This document shows, in pieces, positions 32,735-44,617 of a DNA stretch of 64,000 nucleotides. Under the pieces are notes generated by a model. It saw nothing but the letters and a program-made list of their open reading frames with translations. It was not told where the DNA came from and ran no database searches. The stretch lies in NCBI GenBank assembly GCA_963920765.1, contig OY987246.1, positions 17,728,868 to 17,792,867 on the forward strand, given 5' to 3'. Positions within the stretch are counted from its first letter, which is position 1. Every line of letters starts with the position of its first letter. Source of the DNA: Ulota crispa. Its lineage: Eukaryota; Streptophyta; Bryopsida; Orthotrichales; Orthotrichaceae. Made by a program: the position numbers and the translations under genes.

Positions 32735-33660
32735 TTAATCTCTAAAGGACCATGGCCTTTATTTTGTCAAAAGATACTCAAAATTGCCACTTCTATGGCA
32801 AAGAGTAAAAAAGTTTGAAGATTAGTCTTTTCGCATATTTGACCTTAGGATCTTGTATTAGACTTGTATAAGAATGTGTTGTTCAAAACTTAAAAACTTT
32901 GATTGCATAGATTGCAAGAGATTTGCGTTTAAAGTGTAAAAATCAATTTTTTTTGCACTTTGCACAATTAGATTATTTGACTTTGAACTTTTTTAACTTA
33001 AAATTTTTGCACCATGGAGTTTTGAGGTTTATTTTTTTATGTTGGGGAATTGAGTTAGAATCTTTGGGAAAAAACCAAAACAAAAAATACTCAATTTTCA
33101 TTCTTAAAATAAATTTAATAGAAGACAATTTGAGATTGAACAAAATCTTACATTGTTAATTACCTAGCAATGGAATTGAATCACAATAATCCCAATGATG
33201 AGATTGTTCTAGCAATCAATCCTCACCCTTACTATTAGTTTTTTTGCAAAAATGTTAAATTTGCATTCAAAAATGAAGTTTATAAGTTATTTTTTTAGAG
33301 CAAAACCACACCTACCCGCAAACTAAAACTTATCATAATTTTCATCTCATCTATCAAAATTGCAAGAATCAAAGCTCCCCACATCTATATAAGTCTAAAG
33401 AACCTATTTTAGATTTTTATTTGAAAGAAATGAAAATTTTAAAGACGTTTTTGGTTGCGCAAGGAGCAGCATTTTCCAAATTTTCATTTTTAACATCTTC
33501 AATAAATGTTGGAAGTAGAAAGAATTTGATTCCCAACTAGATCTTTGAATTCCTCACCTTCAATAAAAGTTTCATAAAATCATGCAAAGTAGTTTAGCCA
33601 TAGGTACATGCCCAAAATCCCATTTGTCACCCAAAGGGACACTAGTCCTTTAGGGGTTAA
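32735..33660. mobile_element. TTAA-bounded element (copy 3, diverged)
   Basis: TTAATCTCTAAAGGACCATG at the left and ACTAGTCCTTTAGGGGTTAA at the right. The interior shares ordered motifs with the copies at 16841 and 50349: AAATTGCCACTTCT, ACTTATCATAA, AATAAAAGTTTC, GTACATGCCC. More diverged than the other two. Confidence 0.65.
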
Positions 33661-33828
33661 AGAGTTCCCAATTTTGAACGCCTATAATTTTTTTGGAAAA
33701 CAATAATTTCATTTTGATTTTGTAACTTTTATCGTCTTTCTATAGTTATAAAAAGTTTCAACTTATTGAAGAATGCTACAAACAACTCATATGATTGTTA
33801 GGTCTTCATTGGTTTATGCTATCTAATA

Positions 33829-34206
33829 GTCATGGTTATCACATTGGGGCTTAGGCAAAATTTGGCTATTGGACAAGACAAGCAGATGTGCAAAACAAAC
33901 AACACCAATGGATGTGTTTGTTGACTCTTAATTTTTAGTGCATTTTTAGGAATTTCGACCTAAAAAAGAAAGAATCAAATTTCCATTTTTTCATTTTTAT
34001 TACGTTGTATGGCTTTTAATCCACATTTTAACTTCATGTTGGCAACAATGAGTGTCACCATCATATACCAACATGTACAAAGTAAATTTTTTCATCAATT
34101 TCAACTATGAATTAACTACATCAAACCAACATGACCTCAATCAAGCACTTTAAAGCTCAAATGGACTGGCAAGCAGACAGATTGGAGGTTCAATGTGACA
34201 ATCATG
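33829..34206. mobile_element. CATGGTTRTCACATTGG MITE (copy 3)
   Basis: Left CATGGTTATCACATTGGGGC, right GGTTCAATGTGACAATCATG. Flanks CTATCTAATA and CTATTTAGTA look like a decayed 10-bp duplication, suggesting a Mutator-like family. Confidence 0.7.
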
Positions 34207-34210
34207 CTAT

Positions 34211-34517
34211 TTAGTAGTAAAAAATGCCTTATTCATTAAATTGGGAAAACTAGATTCCCAAGTTTTACTTCATCTTAAACCCAACGTTTCACCTTAAACC
34301 CAACGTTTTTCTTTAAACCATTTAAACATCAGATTTGAAAATATCAGATTAGGTTTAAGCCATTGAGATTTTGTCCCTTGCAAATTCCTCCTTTTAAGTG
34401 AGGGCACGTGTACCAAAAAAATGTTGTTGAAACTTAGAGCTCGATTTAAGGTGATCACTTTAAACCTAGTTTATTCCAAAAATGGGCGTTTCTTCCCAAA
34501 TTAACGACTATGGCGTT
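34211..34517. mobile_element. Gene-proximal MITE of the TTAATTTGGGAAAA family
   Basis: Left ATGCCTTATTCATTAAATTG, right CCAAATTAACGACTATGGCG. Interior CTTAAACCCAACG repeated and GTGATCACTTTAAACC. It ends about 1.6 kb before the EPFL start codon. Confidence 0.65.
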
Positions 34518-36131
34518 AAAAGCAATTTCCAATATAGAGTGAAGGTTGAGCAAAATGCATGGGACAACCTAACAAGCCAAGGAGCCTAGGAGATGTAGAA
34601 GTCAAGGATAGAGAGTTGCATTGAGGATGGATGCTCCGACCACCGGCTCCTACTCGTGGCAAATGGAGAGAAGGGTAAAAAATGATGAAGAACGGAAGTC
34701 GCGAAGAAAGCAAAAATACTGAGAAGTGTTTGATTGGTACCAAAGCCACGCACAGCCCCCGAGTACCTCAGGTAACTTGCACAAAGTGTGCCAGTGACTG
34801 GCAGAGAGAGAGAAGAGAGCAGAGAGAGCAGAGGAGAGAGAAAGAGAGCAGGGGATACTGTTGTCCTGTCCTGGAAGAGCTCCATGAGTGCTACAGGAAA
34901 CATTTGGTACGAGCGCACTGCGCCCTTCCTCCCTCACTCCCTCCCCTTCAGTCCCTCCCTATTGCAACAGCAGCAGCGACCTTCCTTAGCTTCCTTTCTC
35001 ACACTGCAACCCCATTCATTTGCTTGCAGTGCTGCCTCATTCATTTGCTTGCACTGCAACCCCATTCATATCATTTGCTTGCACTGCATCGTCATTCATT
35101 TGCTTGCGAGATAGTCACACTCGGCGTGTTTCGTGTTGTGTCTGCATTCCACCACACGAGGCCACTCATCTCCCCCTCCCCTCTACTGGAGTGTCACTCA
35201 CTCAGATTAGTTACCTGGCCAATGCATGCTGCGGCACTCAGCGGTGTTGTAGGCGGGCAATGGCGTGCTACACCGGAAGTCCTTGACTGTACTGCACTAC
35301 TACCACTGCGTTGACGACGCCACAGTCAGTCAGTCAGTCAGTCAGATTGCTCGGGAATTCCATTGCAGCGTCGTAGGAGCGTTACGTTACGAACTTGATG
35401 AGCCTGCCTGCGGAGATCTAGGCAGGGATAAGAAGAAGGGTTCCAGGCTCTCTCTGCACCTGCATCAATTGGAAGCTCGTGTTGGGCTCGTGTTTGAGTA
35501 GAAGGAAAAGGAGGGAATACAAAGAGAAACAGGTCCTTATTGAGTATCCCTGTGAAAAGACCAGGCCAGCTCTTGTTGATTGCATGCAGGAATACGTTCA
35601 AAGTCCTGGTGATCGATGCAGAAAGTGATCGGTTCTATGAGAGAGTTCGTGATCATGCAATTCAGGAGCTTTACATGAGTGATCTTCCGTGCTAGCTAGC
35701 TAGCAATACCGATCTCAGACACGTGTTTCATTTCATTGCAGAGTCTGTGATTTTCTCTGCTTTATCTGAAGAGATCGACTTTAGTAACATCGTGGATTCC
35801 TTTACAAAGAGTTGCATAACTTGCATTGGGAGGAGCCAAATTTGCTGAGAACTCGATATTAGGGCGATAGTATTCTAATACTGAACATGTTCTCTTCAAC
35901 ATGCTGTGCTCACGACTCCAGGGACCAGGTTCTAGATACATCGAGTAGTTAGTGATAGAAGTTGGAACCCCAGCTTATCAGCAATTTTCAGTAATGGTTT
36001 CTTGTAAGTAAGCATTAGCTGCACGGAGCTTGCTGGTTGCAGGACTTGGCACTTTGAGGTGGCAACGTTTGAGAGAGAGTTAAGTTGAGTTGAGTTGAGA
36101 GCAATCTAGATTTTTCGGACAAGCACCAAGA
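34518..36131 (+). promoter_or_regulatory. GC-rich 5' region of the EPFL gene with GA tract and CAGT microsatellite
   Basis: Clearly GC-richer than its surroundings. It holds a purine tract of GAGA-type repeats (about 34802-34852), a pyrimidine-rich stretch (about 34920-34960), repeated CATTCATTTGCTTGCA units (about 35015-35105) and a (CAGT)n run (about 35325-35346). GA repeats are binding sites of plant BBR/BPC factors. A 210-codon open frame covers 34682-35314 but is low-complexity. I take the region as promoter and 5' UTR. Confidence 0.5.
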
Positions 36132-37163
36132 ATGCCAATTCTCTGGTTTCGGATGTTGATGCTTCTGATAATGGTTCCTTTTCTGGCCGTTGCTGGTCGA
36201 CATCTACCTGGTGAGTACAAACCCGGTCTCACCCTCCTGAATTGGTTGGAATGTACATGATGATGCAAGTCGCTATCCTTCTGTCCAGAACTACTGGTGA
36301 TTGATTTCCGATTGGGAATCAAATCTGGGTCCTGTGAGCTGGCTTGCTTGTCGAATACGCAGACATGAAACTGCAGAAGCTAGTAGTGAGTCTGAGCCTA
36401 GTAAGTTAGTATCACTAAAGTGGTATATTGTGCAGTGAGTAATACGTGTTTCGTAATCTGTATGAATTTATTCAAGCGTGCTGTCTGGTAATACCAGTCG
36501 TATTTGTCCGAAGTCCAAAAGGCTCTGCACAGCAAATTTGTCTGCTCACGTACCCCAGCCAATTAATTTCTTGAAAGGGACTAGTCTCACTCGTAATCGG
36601 TGTCTGAATTTGTCAGCTGCGCCAGTAACTGCAAGCTTGGCACCAACGCCTCAAGTCGAGCTGTCCACAGTAGAGTTGGGATTTGGCAGAGTAAACTGGG
36701 AACAGTCCGGCCACCGTTATCAGGTACGTAAACTTTAGAAAAAGTAACCAACGTCCTTTTTGCCTCCATTGTGACACATACAGTAACTTCTCAAGATTTG
36801 CTGTATTTTTTGAGAAACTTTTTAGCTGCTAGTTTCTAGAAAGCGTTGATGTGTGTACTAAATATTAATCAACTGCTGAACCCATTTTTTTTCTGATTTG
36901 GAGAGGTTTTGTTGTTGCAGTACTTGATCTCACCTCCGCCAAATAGGAAGCTTTTCCGTGGCAACGTAAAAGACTCAATCTATGGGCACCGGCGCTTGGT
37001 AGGCTCAGCTCCTCCTTCATGCAATGGAAAATGTGGATCCTGTGTCCCTTGCACTCCCATTCACACCCCCATTGGCTCCACTCCGGCTGGGTCGTTGACA
37101 CAGCAAGAGTACTACCCGGAGGTCTGGAGATGCAAGTGCGGCAGCAAGCTTTTTCTGCCTTAG
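36132..37163 (+). CDS. EPIDERMAL PATTERNING FACTOR-like (EPFL) secreted peptide precursor, 3 exons
   Basis: Exons: 36132-36210, 36617-36723, 36921-37163 (142 aa). EPF/EPFL peptides are secreted signals read by ERECTA-family receptor kinases, with TMM in some tissues, controlling stomatal spacing and growth. Seen: a hydrophobic signal peptide (MPILWFRMLMLLIMVPFLAV) followed by GRHLP; a variable propeptide; and a C-terminal mature domain with GSAPPSC and six cysteines at 96, 100, 103, 106, 133 and 135 (C-x3-C-x2-C-x2-C...C-x-C), plus EYYPEVWRCKCG and a final Pro, the family hallmark. Six rather than eight cysteines argues against the EPF2 type. The exon 2 acceptor is uncertain: 36533 (171-codon model) and 36671 are also in phase. 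Exons 1 and 3 are firm. Confidence 0.88.
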
Positions 37164-38878
37164 CCTCACTCATTCTGTTCTTGTAATATTAACATAGTTA
37201 CTCTTTTATGGGAGAGAACGCAATGGTACTACAAAATCATCAGGATTAGTTTTTTCAAAGAAAAAACTTGTCTATGAAAAACCAGTTTAACAGATGAGAC
37301 CATTTGCCATAGCCAACTGCTCAATTGCGTAGATTGTAGCTCAACTGCAAATGGGACGTACCTGGGTTAGTACAGATGTCGAACCAGACAGTTTTCGGTG
37401 ACGGTACAGAGTATGGCGACAAATTTAATGAGGTCTGTGGCCGGATGTGTACTGAGGGCCTGAGGCGGTTATCAGGCATAACCTTCTCCAGCAGACTAAA
37501 GCAAGACTTGCAGATCTTGCAGATCTACAGCTTTCTGAGAGTGCCGGCTGGGCAAGGACCAGGTTATGCCTTTAGACAAATTAGACCCTTTAGACCCTTT
37601 AGACCTTTTTTATGTCTGTTTAGCTTTCAATGGTTATGCGCCATGTGTTGATGAAAGCAAACAGAGAGAGGAGGGTTCTACATGCACAGACCTCTACCGT
37701 ATGTACCGTATTTACCCAATGTAAGAGTGTGAAGAAAAGTGTACAGCTACTTAGCAATAGAATCTGAGATCGATTACCTTGACTCGATCTGAATATTCTG
37801 TATGTAAATTAGAGCTGAGAGTGCATTTGGTAACTACAGGTAAGCCTGATGAAGACCAACTTGACAAGTTGAGTAAACATACCTATTTCTGAGAATTCAG
37901 GTTTCGTCAAAGCTGCATTAATTCACGGTTTGCACGGTACAGAACAGGTGCTTTGATGTGAAGCAAAGATCTAGAGGGTTCTACGGAACTTCTTAGTTCA
38001 AGTGCTTTGAAAAAGCATCAGTAATAATGTGCAACGATGCACGCTTTTTACAATTTTACTAGACTAACGGTTTTACTAGAAGGGATCGAGCAATCTCGGA
38101 TTTGAACCCTGACGTGGGTTCTATGTAAACTTATTACGATCTAGTAAAAAGTGTGAGCTACAAATTTTACTTTCGTTTTCTTGTTTGGATTACTGATCAT
38201 TCAAAGCTTCGGAGATTTATACATTCTTTCCTTCAGTTGACATGTTCATCTGAGACTCAGCTCAGAAAATAGAACTTTCATGCAGTTTCCATGCAGAGTG
38301 GTGATAATATTTTGCACTTTGAAAACATCTTGGACAGTCATTTGCTCTTGGTGCCTCACTTATAATTGTAATTTCGTGTTTTCTCCTACTCCATGGGTCA
38401 TACCCCTGTCGGACCTGCCCTGCCATAATCGTGGTTGTCATATTAGACACCAGGGGCTTGTCTGCCTGTTCCAACACGCCCGTGGGCCTCATACAACGAG
38501 CCATCGGTTCTATGTCAAAATATTTGAGAATGTTCGAGTAATTAAGATATTCAAGTATACTTATTGATGAACACACAGGTATTTTTCTACTCAGAACCCT
38601 AATTAGTTTAATCTTACCAAACTTGCTAGACTGAGTGATGTGTCCATCTCTATCCAAAGCAGATAAACATGAATTTCCATCAAATCAGAATATTCTTTGA
38701 GAAGCGGAGGCCGACGATGCAACAACGGTTGCACATACCTAAAGGTTGCCAACTGGCTTCAATGGAGCACATATACTCAACACGGAAGCACACCAAAAGT
38801 CCAAATCCTTTAAAGAAAGGCCAGGGCTTGGTAAAAATGCTAATTAAAAAAAAATCTTGCACCTCAACTGAACTCATA
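37164..38878. other. EPFL 3' flank and intergenic DNA
   Basis: Probable 3' UTR, then non-repetitive DNA of moderate GC. A short tandem TAGACCCTTTAGACCCTT occurs near 37585-37605. The 131-codon minus frame at 38262-38657 and its plus-strand partner match no family I recognise. Confidence 0.4.
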
Positions 38879-39489
38879 GAACGCCATATTTGTTAATTTA
38901 GGAACTATGTTTGAATTTGGGACTTCTGAAGGTTTAATGCATTGGGCCGCCCGTCTGCCTGTCCGTCCGCCAAAAGTGCCCAATTGAACTCATGTCCATT
39001 CAATGTGGTCAACTCATAGTTGACTTCAAAAAATAGTACAAAATGTTAAACAAAACTTACTTTGTACATGCTAGTGATACTCATTGTTGCCAACCTGAAG
39101 TCAAAATGTGGATTTAAAACCATATCACGTAATAAAAATGAAAAATAATAATTTGATTCTTCCATTTTTAGGTCAAAAACCCTAAAAATGGTCATAAAAC
39201 TACAAGAGGATAGACACATTTGCTTGCCTTGTCATTTTTGTCTGCCAAACTCTCCCGTCTGATAGCCAAAAGTTGCCCGATGTTACAACCATGGTTTAAG
39301 GTGATCACCTTAAACCTAGGTCTAGGTTTAAGCAATGTTTTTTTTGGTACACTTGAGAGGAGGATTTTGCAAGGGAAAAATCTTAGTGGCTCAAATCAAA
39401 TCTAATATCTTCAAATTTGGTTTAAGGTAACTTTTTGGGTTTAAGGTGAATTTCAATTTGGGCATAGATTTTTCCCAATTTAACGAATC
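38879..39489. mobile_element. MITE of the ACGCCATATTTGTTAATTT family split by a CATGGTTGTCAC MITE
   Basis: The outer element starts AACGCCATATTTGTTAATTT and ends CCCAATTTAACGAATC. At about 38943-39293 it is interrupted by a second element carrying GCCCGTCTGCCTGTC, CCCAATTGAACTCATG and, at its end, GATGTTACAACCATGG. After the interruption the outer interior resumes (GGTTTAAGGTGATCACC). Confidence 0.7.
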
Positions 39490-39599
39490 AACTATCAATT
39501 GATTTTAAAAAACAATTAAAGATGACCAAAAAAATACTTACTTTGTACATGATTAATTGACTACATGGTGACATCCATTGTTGTCAACATGAAGTCAAA

Positions 39600-39875
39600 A
39601 GAACACCATATTTGTTAATTTGGGAAAAATAATACATTTTGGGACTTTCAGAATTTTGATATATTTTGATATGAAGGTTTCAGATGGCCTCCTAAAACCT
39701 ACACATGTCCTCACCTGAGAGGAGGAATTTGCGAAGAATTTGCAAGGGAAAAAATCTTATTGGCTCGGACTAAATCTGATACTTTCAAGTATGGTTTAAA
39801 GTTACTTTTTGAGTTTCAGGTGGAATACAAAGTGGGACACCTATTTTTCCCAAATTAACAAATATGGTGTTAAAG
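39600..39875. mobile_element. AACACCATATTTGTTAATTTGGG MITE (best-preserved copy)
   Basis: Left AACACCATATTTGTTAATTT, right AAATTAACAAATATGGTGTT: perfect 20-bp ends. It lies inside another CATGGTTGTCAC-type element spread over about 39490-40072. Confidence 0.8.
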
Positions 39876-40499
39876 ACCCAAAATGTGGATTGAAAGCCAT
39901 ATCAACTTATCAAGTACTAAAATTGAAAATAATAATTTGATTCTTCCTATTTTAAGTTAAAAACCCTAAAAATGTCTTAAAAACACAAAAAGATAGACAC
40001 GTTTGTACTTGTTATCTATTTTGTGCATTTGCTTATATTGTCCAACAATCAAATCTTGCCCAAAGTAACAACCCTGCCTGCAAGGCTGCAACAATATTGT
40101 ATAAACCTCCAATTTTGCTCAGATAACTCATAACTCCAATTTGATCAAACTGCATCTTAACTCACACTAAGTGAATGAGCCTCAATTCACCCAGTATGAC
40201 AACCCAAGAGATGGAGCTTTAATGACGCACTTGTGACGTTAACTTAGTGGTTTTGGTATTGGAATTGGCACACCAGTCACTAAGGAAGTGGTCATGTGTT
40301 CATGAGTTCAAACCCAACCACTGGCCAGGTGCTTACCGTCATGAATACACCCACAAGGCCACAATTATGGTGAAGGGTCCACTTGCACGAAAACCCAAGG
40401 AGTTTCATGGAGAGGAACTCGTTGCTTCTTTTATGTCAGGTCTACCTTCTAACAAAAGCATCAAAGATGAAATTTGTCATATAGATTCATGAGGCTTAC

Positions 40500-41010
40500 T
40501 AGATAGTTGCATTATTCCATACGCTACATTCACGCAGCTCTTCCACGAAGGAGTAAATTAACCTTCTTTCTTCCACTCGCTGGAGCTTGGGCTGAATGTT
40601 GTCAGCATGAATCTAATGGTTCCTATGGACAACGCCAAGGCCTGGAGCTGGCTCTCAGACACACTGTCTGACGTCTTGACGTCAAGCATGGAATCATCGA
40701 CATAGCCATGTTCAAGGACTTGAGCCCAGAGCAGCGCAAGGGTGTTGTGCGAGAATCACGACAAGCAGGAGAGGACATGCACCAAAGGTTGAGGGTGCGA
40801 GAATCATGGGGTCAACATGATGAACAGTGGAGCCTGATTGCTACTACGCCATGGATCAGGAGCTCCTCCTCCAGAGAAACCCTCCAGTCCAGAGTTCAGA
40901 CTCCAGAAGAGGAAACGCAGGGCTGAGTCTGACCAGTCAACGAGATCTCACGCCATGAGTGGTAAGTCGACATAATTGCTGGACTGGATCCAGAACAGAC
41001 GGACGTCTTG
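40500..41010. other. GC-rich pocket, possible captured gene fragment
   Basis: About 500 bp of clearly higher GC than its surroundings, with coding-like but broken frames (for example IDIAMFKDLSPEQRKGVV on plus, about 40690-40745, and in another frame NLMVPMDNAKAWSWL). I do not recognise the source. Flanked on both sides by MITE families, so a gene fragment carried by a transposon is one explanation; an old pseudogene is another. Confidence 0.35.
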
Positions 41011-41089
41011 CCCAGGGTTTTTTTTTTTTGGTTTCCTGACCAATGGCTGTGTGGCATTCTTTGAAAATGGTTTGAACTTTGAAGTTTGA

Positions 41090-42421
41090 ACGCCATTCGT
41101 TAATTTGGGAAGAAAGCTCCTTTTGGGAATAAATTAGGTTTAAGGTGATCACTTTAACCCTTGAAGGGCCCTTGGGCTTTGGAGATACAATACCAAATAC
41201 TGTCACAACCACTATTTAAAAGTTTGAATCAGTTGGAAATTAAGTGTTATAATCATACATATTGAAGAGTTGTATGATGGTAGATTAGTAGGTGCAATAA
41301 AAATTTTGAAAAGCCCTCAAAGCAGCTCAAATACATTTGTATATACGGCCGCACATACGGCGAAAAGGGCTTGCGGGACGTTCAGAGGTTAAACTAGCGT
41401 TGTTACTTTGGGCAAGTTAAGGCTGTCAGATAGCACAAGCACAGACAAATTAAACTAGAATAGTGGACATGTCTGTCTGCTCACGGTTTTAGGGCATTTT
41501 TAGGGTCTTTGAGTTTTGACCTAAAAGTGGAAGACTCAAAACATTATTTTTCATTTTTATTACGTGATATGACTTTGAATCCACGTTTTAACTTCATGTT
41601 GGCAACAATAAATGTCACTAGCATGTAGGAAGTAAGTTTTTTTAATAATTTTTTATCGTTTTTTAAAGTCAACTATGAGTTGACTTTGTTGGACGGACCA
41701 TGATCTCAATTAGGTGCTTTGGACGGACATGCGGGTAGGCAGACGGGCAATCCAATGCAACAACCATGCCTTAAACCAAGCTCTACCCTTCAACAACATT
41801 TTTTTGGTACACGTGCCTTCACTTGAGAGGAAGAATTTGTGAGGGACAAAATCTCAATGGCTCATACCAAATTTGATACCTTCAAATCTGGCATTTAAAC
41901 GGTTTAAGGAGAAAATTTGGGTTTAAGATGAAGGACAACTTGAGAATCTGGTTTTCCTAATTTAATGAATATGGCATTAAAATGTGGATTTAAAGCCATA
42001 TCATGTGATAAAGATGAAAAACAATAATTTGACTCTTCTATTTCTAGGTCAAAAACCCTAACATTAGGAAAAAATTGAGCCCTGCAAAAGGCCCCTAACT
42101 TGACGTGAGAGATGTGCATATAGAGAAAAAAGCTACCATTTTTTACAGTCAGAAATGGCAAATTTTCACATTTGCAAGAAATCAGATTATGTGCCACTAC
42201 GGTTTTAATAATATTATTATTATCTACTATTTTTTACTATTTTTTTTAACTCCGTAATGTACTACACTGCCATTTTTTAGGGGCCTTTTGGAGGACTTAA
42301 AATTTTACTAATGATATACCCTAAAAATCACAAGTAGACAAACTCATATGTTTGTGCTCTCTTTTTTGTGTGTCCGCTTGTGCTGTCTAACAATTAACAC
42401 TTGCCCAAAGTAACAACCGTG
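41090..42421. mobile_element. Nested MITE cluster, at least four elements
   Basis: An outer element (ACGCCATTCGTTAATTTGGG at 41090 to TTTAATGAATATGGCATT near 41977) is interrupted by a CATGGTTGTCAC-type element (about 41393-41771: GTTGTTACTTTGGGCAAG to CAATGCAACAACCATG) and possibly a TTAA-bounded piece (about 41151-41390). It abuts a second CATGGTTGTCAC-type element (to about 42421), itself split at 42064-42295 by the CATTAG...GAGCCCT MITE. Confidence 0.6.
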
Positions 42422-43049
42422 GTCTCATCATAAATTGATGGCATCAATACTCAACTTGATACAAGAATTTTTATGAAAGCCTACGCTGCAATGCAATTTT
42501 CATTATTGCAGTGTGGCATTTGTGAAGCTCACTTTCTTCTTTTTTCGAGGCAATTGGGCCTTAAATTGCTCCAAAAATAACGCTGGTCTTGCCTTTCATA
42601 GGGAGACTGGGAGAGAGAGAGAGCGAGAGAGAAGCTCACCGTAACTTTCTTCTTTCTGCACGTTGTGCACATGGCTAAGTCTGAGAAAAAGAAGGTGAAC
42701 TGGATCAATGCAGGGGGGAGAAGCCCGGAGCATCTTTCTCTCTTATTCTGCACATGATAAGTCTGAGAAAAAGGGAGCTGAACTTGTGTTGTAAGTTGCT
42801 CCCGTCAGTGATCAGTCTCCAGTTGCTTGATCAGGAAAGTCAGAGTCAACAATTCAGCCTGCTGCCGGACCGGGCCCGTACTCGCAAAAGCAGCCGCAGC
42901 GAGGGCCTGATTGCTTGCCCTGCTTGATGAGCAGCCTTCTGCAGTATCTCTCTGCCAAGCTCGCTGTTACTTTGCTTTCTAGCTCTGTGCAGTGTTTGGG
43001 GAGATTTTGAGCTTCACCAGCAATAAAAATAAGGCATTTCTTGTTATTC
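42422..43049. other. Intergenic DNA with a GA-repeat and GC-rich pocket
   Basis: A GAGAGAGAGAGCGAGAGAG tract (about 42610-42630) is followed by GC-richer sequence. Two near copies of AAGTCTGAGAAAAAG (about 42676 and 42761) form a short direct repeat. A 28-codon frame starting at 42671 (MAKSEKKKVNWIN) is not recognised. Confidence 0.35.
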
Positions 43050-43285
43050 AATAGAACACTATATTTGTTAAATTGGAAAAAGGGTACATTTTGAGACTTA
43101 TGCACATTGTACATGATCATGTACAACTGAGTTAGCAGCATTTTTTTTGGGTACACGTGTCCTCACCTAAGAGGAAAAATTTGAGAGGGAAAAATTCTTA
43201 GTGGTGGTTCGAGGTGACTATCCTGAATCAAGGTGAAGTACAAAGTGGGACCACTTTTTTTCCAATTTAACGAATATAGTGTTAT
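43050..43285. mobile_element. AACACTATATTTGTTAAATTGG MITE
   Basis: Left AACACTATATTTGTTAAATT, right AATTTAACGAATATAGTGTT: near-perfect 20-bp ends. Same family as 39600-39875. Confidence 0.75.
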
Positions 43286-43572
43286 CGACTTTTGGAGTGC
43301 ATGCACCAGATTTTGCCGATTTAGTTATACAAGGTGTTTTTGAAAATCAGGCTGGTTCTTACCTGGTAGATTAAAATTTTGACCAAACAAAAAATTTGTC
43401 ATTTCACTTGCCTGACTTTCTATTGTTTTCTGGATCTCCCCACCTACGGACTGTGGGTGGAGCCATTTGCACTAGGCTTGTTTCCTGCTACATCAAATTT
43501 AGAGTTTTGTAAATAAGGGCATGTTTTGTGGGCAGGGTCAGTCCCCCGGCCAGTCCTTACAAAGCGGTAGTG

Positions 43573-43977
43573 TAAGGTAGGAGCACTCATAAGCGTGAAA
43601 ATAAGGGTTTTCGAGTAGGTAAAACAGTTGGCTAACTTTGAAAAAAATATTATAAGTTAGGAAGTGGAAACCGAAAATATTGACATCAACTTCAAGTCTT
43701 CAAGGTTCCAACTGCAAGCATTTGTTTATAAAGATTTTTCAACATCCAAAATTGCTGAAATTGTAGGAACCATGTGTAAGAGATGCTAAAAACAAGGCTT
43801 GTTGGTCCTTAAATAGTGAGATGGGTACTCAAAACCTCATGCTAGTTACCCACAACCATCACTTCATTACCCATAACCATCACTTAGTCACGCACAACCA
43901 TTTGTTTTTTTATTGATTAGCCCTTGCCATTGTCAAGTGATGGCCATGGGGACATAGCACTTATGGATGCTACCTTA
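43573..43977. mobile_element. TAAGGTAGG-type MITE (405 bp)
   Basis: Left TAAGGTAGGAGCACTCATAA, right TTATGGATGCTACCTTA. The interior differs from the 318-bp subfamily except near the ends. The next element (43986-44362) begins only 9 bp further on. Confidence 0.65.
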
Positions 43978-43985
43978 AAATGTAA

Positions 43986-44362
43986 ACCATGGTTGTCACA
44001 TTGGGCAAGATTTGGTTATCACAAAAGACAAGCCTACGTACAAAATAAACAACATAAATAGACGTGTCTTTCCATTCTTGCATTTTAGGGCATTTTTAAG
44101 GTTTTTGTCCTTCTAAAGGAAAAATTTAATTATTATTTTTCATTTTTAGTACTTGGTACACCTTTAAATCCACGTTTTGACTTCATGTTGACAACAATGA
44201 GTGTCATCAACATGTACAAACTAAATTTTTTTTGTCATTTTTATCATTTTTTGAAATCAACTATGAGTTGACTTTGACTACATCAAGGGGACCATGAACT
44301 CAATTGAACACTTTGGACATACATGCAAAGAGATGGACGGGCGGTCCAATGTGACAACCATG
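43986..44362. mobile_element. CATGGTTGTCACATTGG MITE (copy 8)
   Basis: Left CATGGTTGTCACATTGGGCA, right GGTCCAATGTGACAACCATG: one of the best-preserved copies, near-perfect 20-bp ends, 377 bp. Confidence 0.78.
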
Positions 44363-44367
44363 ACATG

Positions 44368-44617
44368 AAATATCATATTAGGTAAATTAGGCAAAAGAGG
44401 ACATTTTGAGACTTCTGAAGGTTTGGGGTGATCACCCCTAACCAAGCTCCAGGGTTTTTTTTGGTACACATGCCCTCACCTAAGAGGAGGAATTTGTGAG
44501 GGAAAAAATCTTAGTGGCTCAAACCAAATCTGATACTTTTGAATCTGATTTGAGATAACTTTTTGGGTTTAAAGTGGAGTACAAAATGGTACCTTTGTTT
44601 TTTCCAATTTACCTAAT
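44368..44617. mobile_element. CATATTAGGTAAATTRGG MITE
   Basis: Left ATCATATTAGGTAAATTAGG, right CCAATTTACCTAATATGACG. Uninterrupted relative of the element split inside transporter intron 3. Confidence 0.72.

Noticed and set aside
34682..35314. 210-codon plus-strand frame
   Set aside because: Low-complexity (GA tract, Pro/Leu-rich, repeated FICLQ-type words), with competing frames on both strands. Better explained as the GC-rich leader of the EPFL gene.
38262..38657. 131-codon minus-strand frame downstream of EPFL
   Set aside because: No domain recognised, an overlapping plus-strand frame of similar length, and no splice or start support.
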